Source: a bacterium (GTDB lineage: Bacteria > JAMCPX01). Taken from it: DNA of 15,867 nt. The stretch is taken from NCBI GenBank assembly GCA_021789095.1, contig JAJYJX010000039.1, positions 1-15,867 of the forward strand, in the 5' to 3' direction. The notes beneath the pieces are model-generated. The model worked only from the letters and a program-made list of their open reading frames with translations, was not told the DNA's origin and made no database searches. The stretch's first letter is position 1. Each line of letters starts with the position of its first letter. Both the position numbers and the translations under genes were made by a program. Shown in pieces: positions 13,621 to 15,867 of the stretch.

Positions 13621-14868
13621 ATGGCAAAACAAGGAACAAAGATAGGCTTTGAGAACGGCAAACTGGTCGTCCCTGATGATCCTATAATACCTTTTATAGA
13701 AGGAGATGGAACAGGACCTGATATATGGCGGGCGTCTGTGATGGTTTTCGATGCGGCTGTTGACAAGGTTTATAAAGGCAAAAAGAAGATCTTCTGGAAA
13801 GAGATCTATGCCGGCGAAAAGGCATTCAAGAAGTTCAATACATGGCTTCCCGATGAAACGCTGAAGGCGGTTGAGGAGCACATCGTTGGTATAAAAGGCC
13901 CTTTAACCACACCCGTTGGCGGCGGCATAAGAAGTCTTAATGTCACACTCAGGCAAAAACTAAACCTGTTTGCATGCGTCAGACCAGTTAAATACATACC
14001 GAGTGTCCCGAGCCCTGTTAAGCACCCAGAAAAGATGAATGTCATTATTTTCAGGGAGAATACGGAAGATGTGTATTCAGGAATCGAATGGGCGCAGGGC
14101 ACACCAGAGGCTACAAAGGTCATAAAATTCCTTAAGGAAGAGATGGGCGCAAAGATGCGCGACGATGCAGGAGTAGGCATAAAGCCCATAAGTATTACAG
14201 GAACAAAACAGCTTATGCGTATGGCGATAAAGTACGCTCTTGATAAAAAGAGGAAAAGCGTAACCATAGACCACAAGGGCAATATCATGAAGTACACGGA
14301 AGGTGCGTTCAGGGAATGGGCGTACCAGGTAGCAAAAGAGGAGTTCAGGGACAAGATAGTTACCGAAGATGAAATAGAAAAGGAGTACAATGGCAAGGCC
14401 CCTGCCGGCAAACTGATCGTTAAGGACAGGATAGCGGACAACATGTTCCAGCAGGTGCTTACAAGGGCAGATGAATACGATATAATAGTCACACCGAACC
14501 TGAACGGCGATTATCTCTCGGATGCATGCGCAGCACAGATCGGCGGACTTGGTATGGCACCGGGCGGAAACATCGGTATACCGTACGCAATGTTCGAAGC
14601 GACTCATGGCACAGCGCCGAAGTATGCCGGCCAGGACAAGGTGAACCCCGGTTCTGTGATCCTTTCGGGTGCGATGATGTTTGAATATCTCGGATGGGAC
14701 CCGGTGAGCGAGGTCATCAAGGAATCCCTGGGAGCAACCATAAAACAGAAGAGGGTTACGTACGATCTTGAACGGCAGATGGAAGGTGCGAAACTGCTGA
14801 AATCATCGGAGTTCGGCAAGGCGATCGTGGAAAATATGGATGGCGTTATAAAGAAACTCAAAATTTGA
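13621..14868 (+). CDS. icd: Isocitrate dehydrogenase, NADP-dependent
   Basis: Icd decarboxylates isocitrate to 2-oxoglutarate, reducing NADP+. The 415 residues align along their whole length with E. coli Icd (416). Substrate-binding GGGIRSLN (100-107) contains Ser105, the equivalent of the E. coli Ser113 phosphorylation site; no aceK is visible here. Other motifs are YIEGDG-like [10 protein letters not shown] (25-34), [15 protein letters not shown] (143-157), the metal-binding LNGDYLSD (294-301) with Asp297 and Asp301, and [17 protein letters not shown] (329-345). The NADP determinants of E. coli Icd (Lys344, Tyr345, Val351, Tyr391, Arg395) are all kept, as Lys334, Tyr335, Val341, Tyr381 and Arg385, so NADP specificity is well supported. 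AAGGAG lies about 11 bases before ATG 13621. The gene sits between acnA and mdh, each separated by a copy of the hairpin repeat. Confidence 0.98.
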   Translation: MAKQGTKIGFENGKLVVPDDPIIPFIEGDGTGPDIWRASVMVFDAAVDKVYKGKKKIFWKEIYAGEKAFKKFNTWLPDETLKAVEEHIVGIKGPLTTPVGGGIRSLNVTLRQKLNLFACVRPVKYIPSVPSPVKHPEKMNVIIFRENTEDVYSGIEWAQGTPEATKVIKFLKEEMGAKMRDDAGVGIKPISITGTKQLMRMAIKYALDKKRKSVTIDHKGNIMKYTEGAFREWAYQVAKEEFRDKIVTEDEIEKEYNGKAPAGKLIVKDRIADNMFQQVLTRADEYDIIVTPNLNGDYLSDACAAQIGGLGMAPGGNIGIPYAMFEATHGTAPKYAGQDKVNPGSVILSGAMMFEYLGWDPVSEVIKESLGATIKQKRVTYDLERQMEGAKLLKSSEFGKAIVENMDGVIKKLKI

Positions 14869-14927
14869 AAAAGAGATAAAGTGAGAAGGAAAACCGTGCT
14901 GTTTATTGAAGAAGTATTCGCACAGCC

Positions 14928-15015
14928 GTCATTCCCGCGAAAGCGGGAATCTAGAAAAAAAGACTGGATTTCCCCGTATCAAGTATGGGGCAGGCTCAGT
15001 CAAGCACGGAATGAC
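14928..15015. repeat. Dispersed hairpin repeat, copy C, between icd and mdh
   Basis: An 88-base element shares the left half of copy B almost exactly (GTCATTCCCGCGAAAGCGGG) and ends in CAAGCACGGAATGAC. The second hairpin is altered: CCCCGTAT-CAAGT-ATGGGG plus an added GCAGGCTCAGT-like segment replaces the simple ATTCCGTG/CACGGAAT stem. It sits in the 211-base icd-mdh gap, in which I see no promoter or terminator. Confidence 0.88.
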
Positions 15016-15040
15016 AGAAATACGGTAGTTCGCTGAATAA

Positions 15041-15867
<827 letters not shown>

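Noticed and set aside
13506-13766. 86-codon minus-strand frame covering repeat copy B
   Set aside because: Its C-terminal part is the typical LDSRFRGND-like translation of the hairpin repeat, and the rest is antisense to icd.

Overview
The window looks like chromosomal DNA of a Gram-negative, rod-shaped bacterium. It carries a full MreBCD/PBP2/RodA set, a lipoprotein with a clear lipobox, a split (two-gene) type of glycine decarboxylase, and TCA-cycle enzymes of bacterial type. Gene families, frequent ATA, AGA and AGG codons and moderate GC suggest a deltaproteobacterial or Nitrospirota-like lineage. That placement is an inference and I cannot confirm it.

Region 1 (1-9152, all + strand) reads as one very compact operon. 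It holds the 3' end of an Hsp70/DnaK-type chaperone that stops before the helical lid, a small TPR protein, argG, mreB, mreC, mreD, mrdA (PBP2), rodA and gcvPB. Neighbouring genes overlap by 1 or 4 bases or lie within 7 bases, so co-transcription and translational coupling are likely. The core is the elongasome: MreB filaments, MreC and MreD as membrane links, the PBP2 transpeptidase and the RodA glycosyltransferase. A biosynthetic gene (argG) and a glycine-cleavage gene (gcvPB) are built into the same transcription unit.

Region 2 (9153-11131) is an accessory island. A minus-strand gene encodes a four-helix membrane protein with two cysteine clusters, and its stop codon abuts the gcvPB stop. 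Divergent from it are a doubtful small exported protein and a cysteine-rich lipoprotein. The lipoprotein's signal-peptide coding sequence contains a run of ten G, which makes it a candidate for phase variation. A strong intrinsic terminator closes the unit.

Region 3 (11132-11596) has no gene but is full of structure: a perfect 20-base palindrome, a good sigma-70-like promoter, a 103-base element bounded by 14-base inverted repeats, and a copy of a dispersed GTCATTCC...GGAATGAC repeat.

Region 4 (11597-15867) encodes successive TCA-cycle steps: aconitase, NADP-type isocitrate dehydrogenase and malate dehydrogenase (cut off by the window end). A copy of the same hairpin repeat precedes each gene. 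The three genes are probably expressed together from the promoter in region 3, with the repeats in the leader and between cistrons.

No tRNA, rRNA, CRISPR array or insertion sequence was recognised. The best candidates for something undescribed are the structured element upstream of aconitase, the poly-G lipoprotein switch, the lidless Hsp70/TPR pair and the Cys-motif membrane protein.
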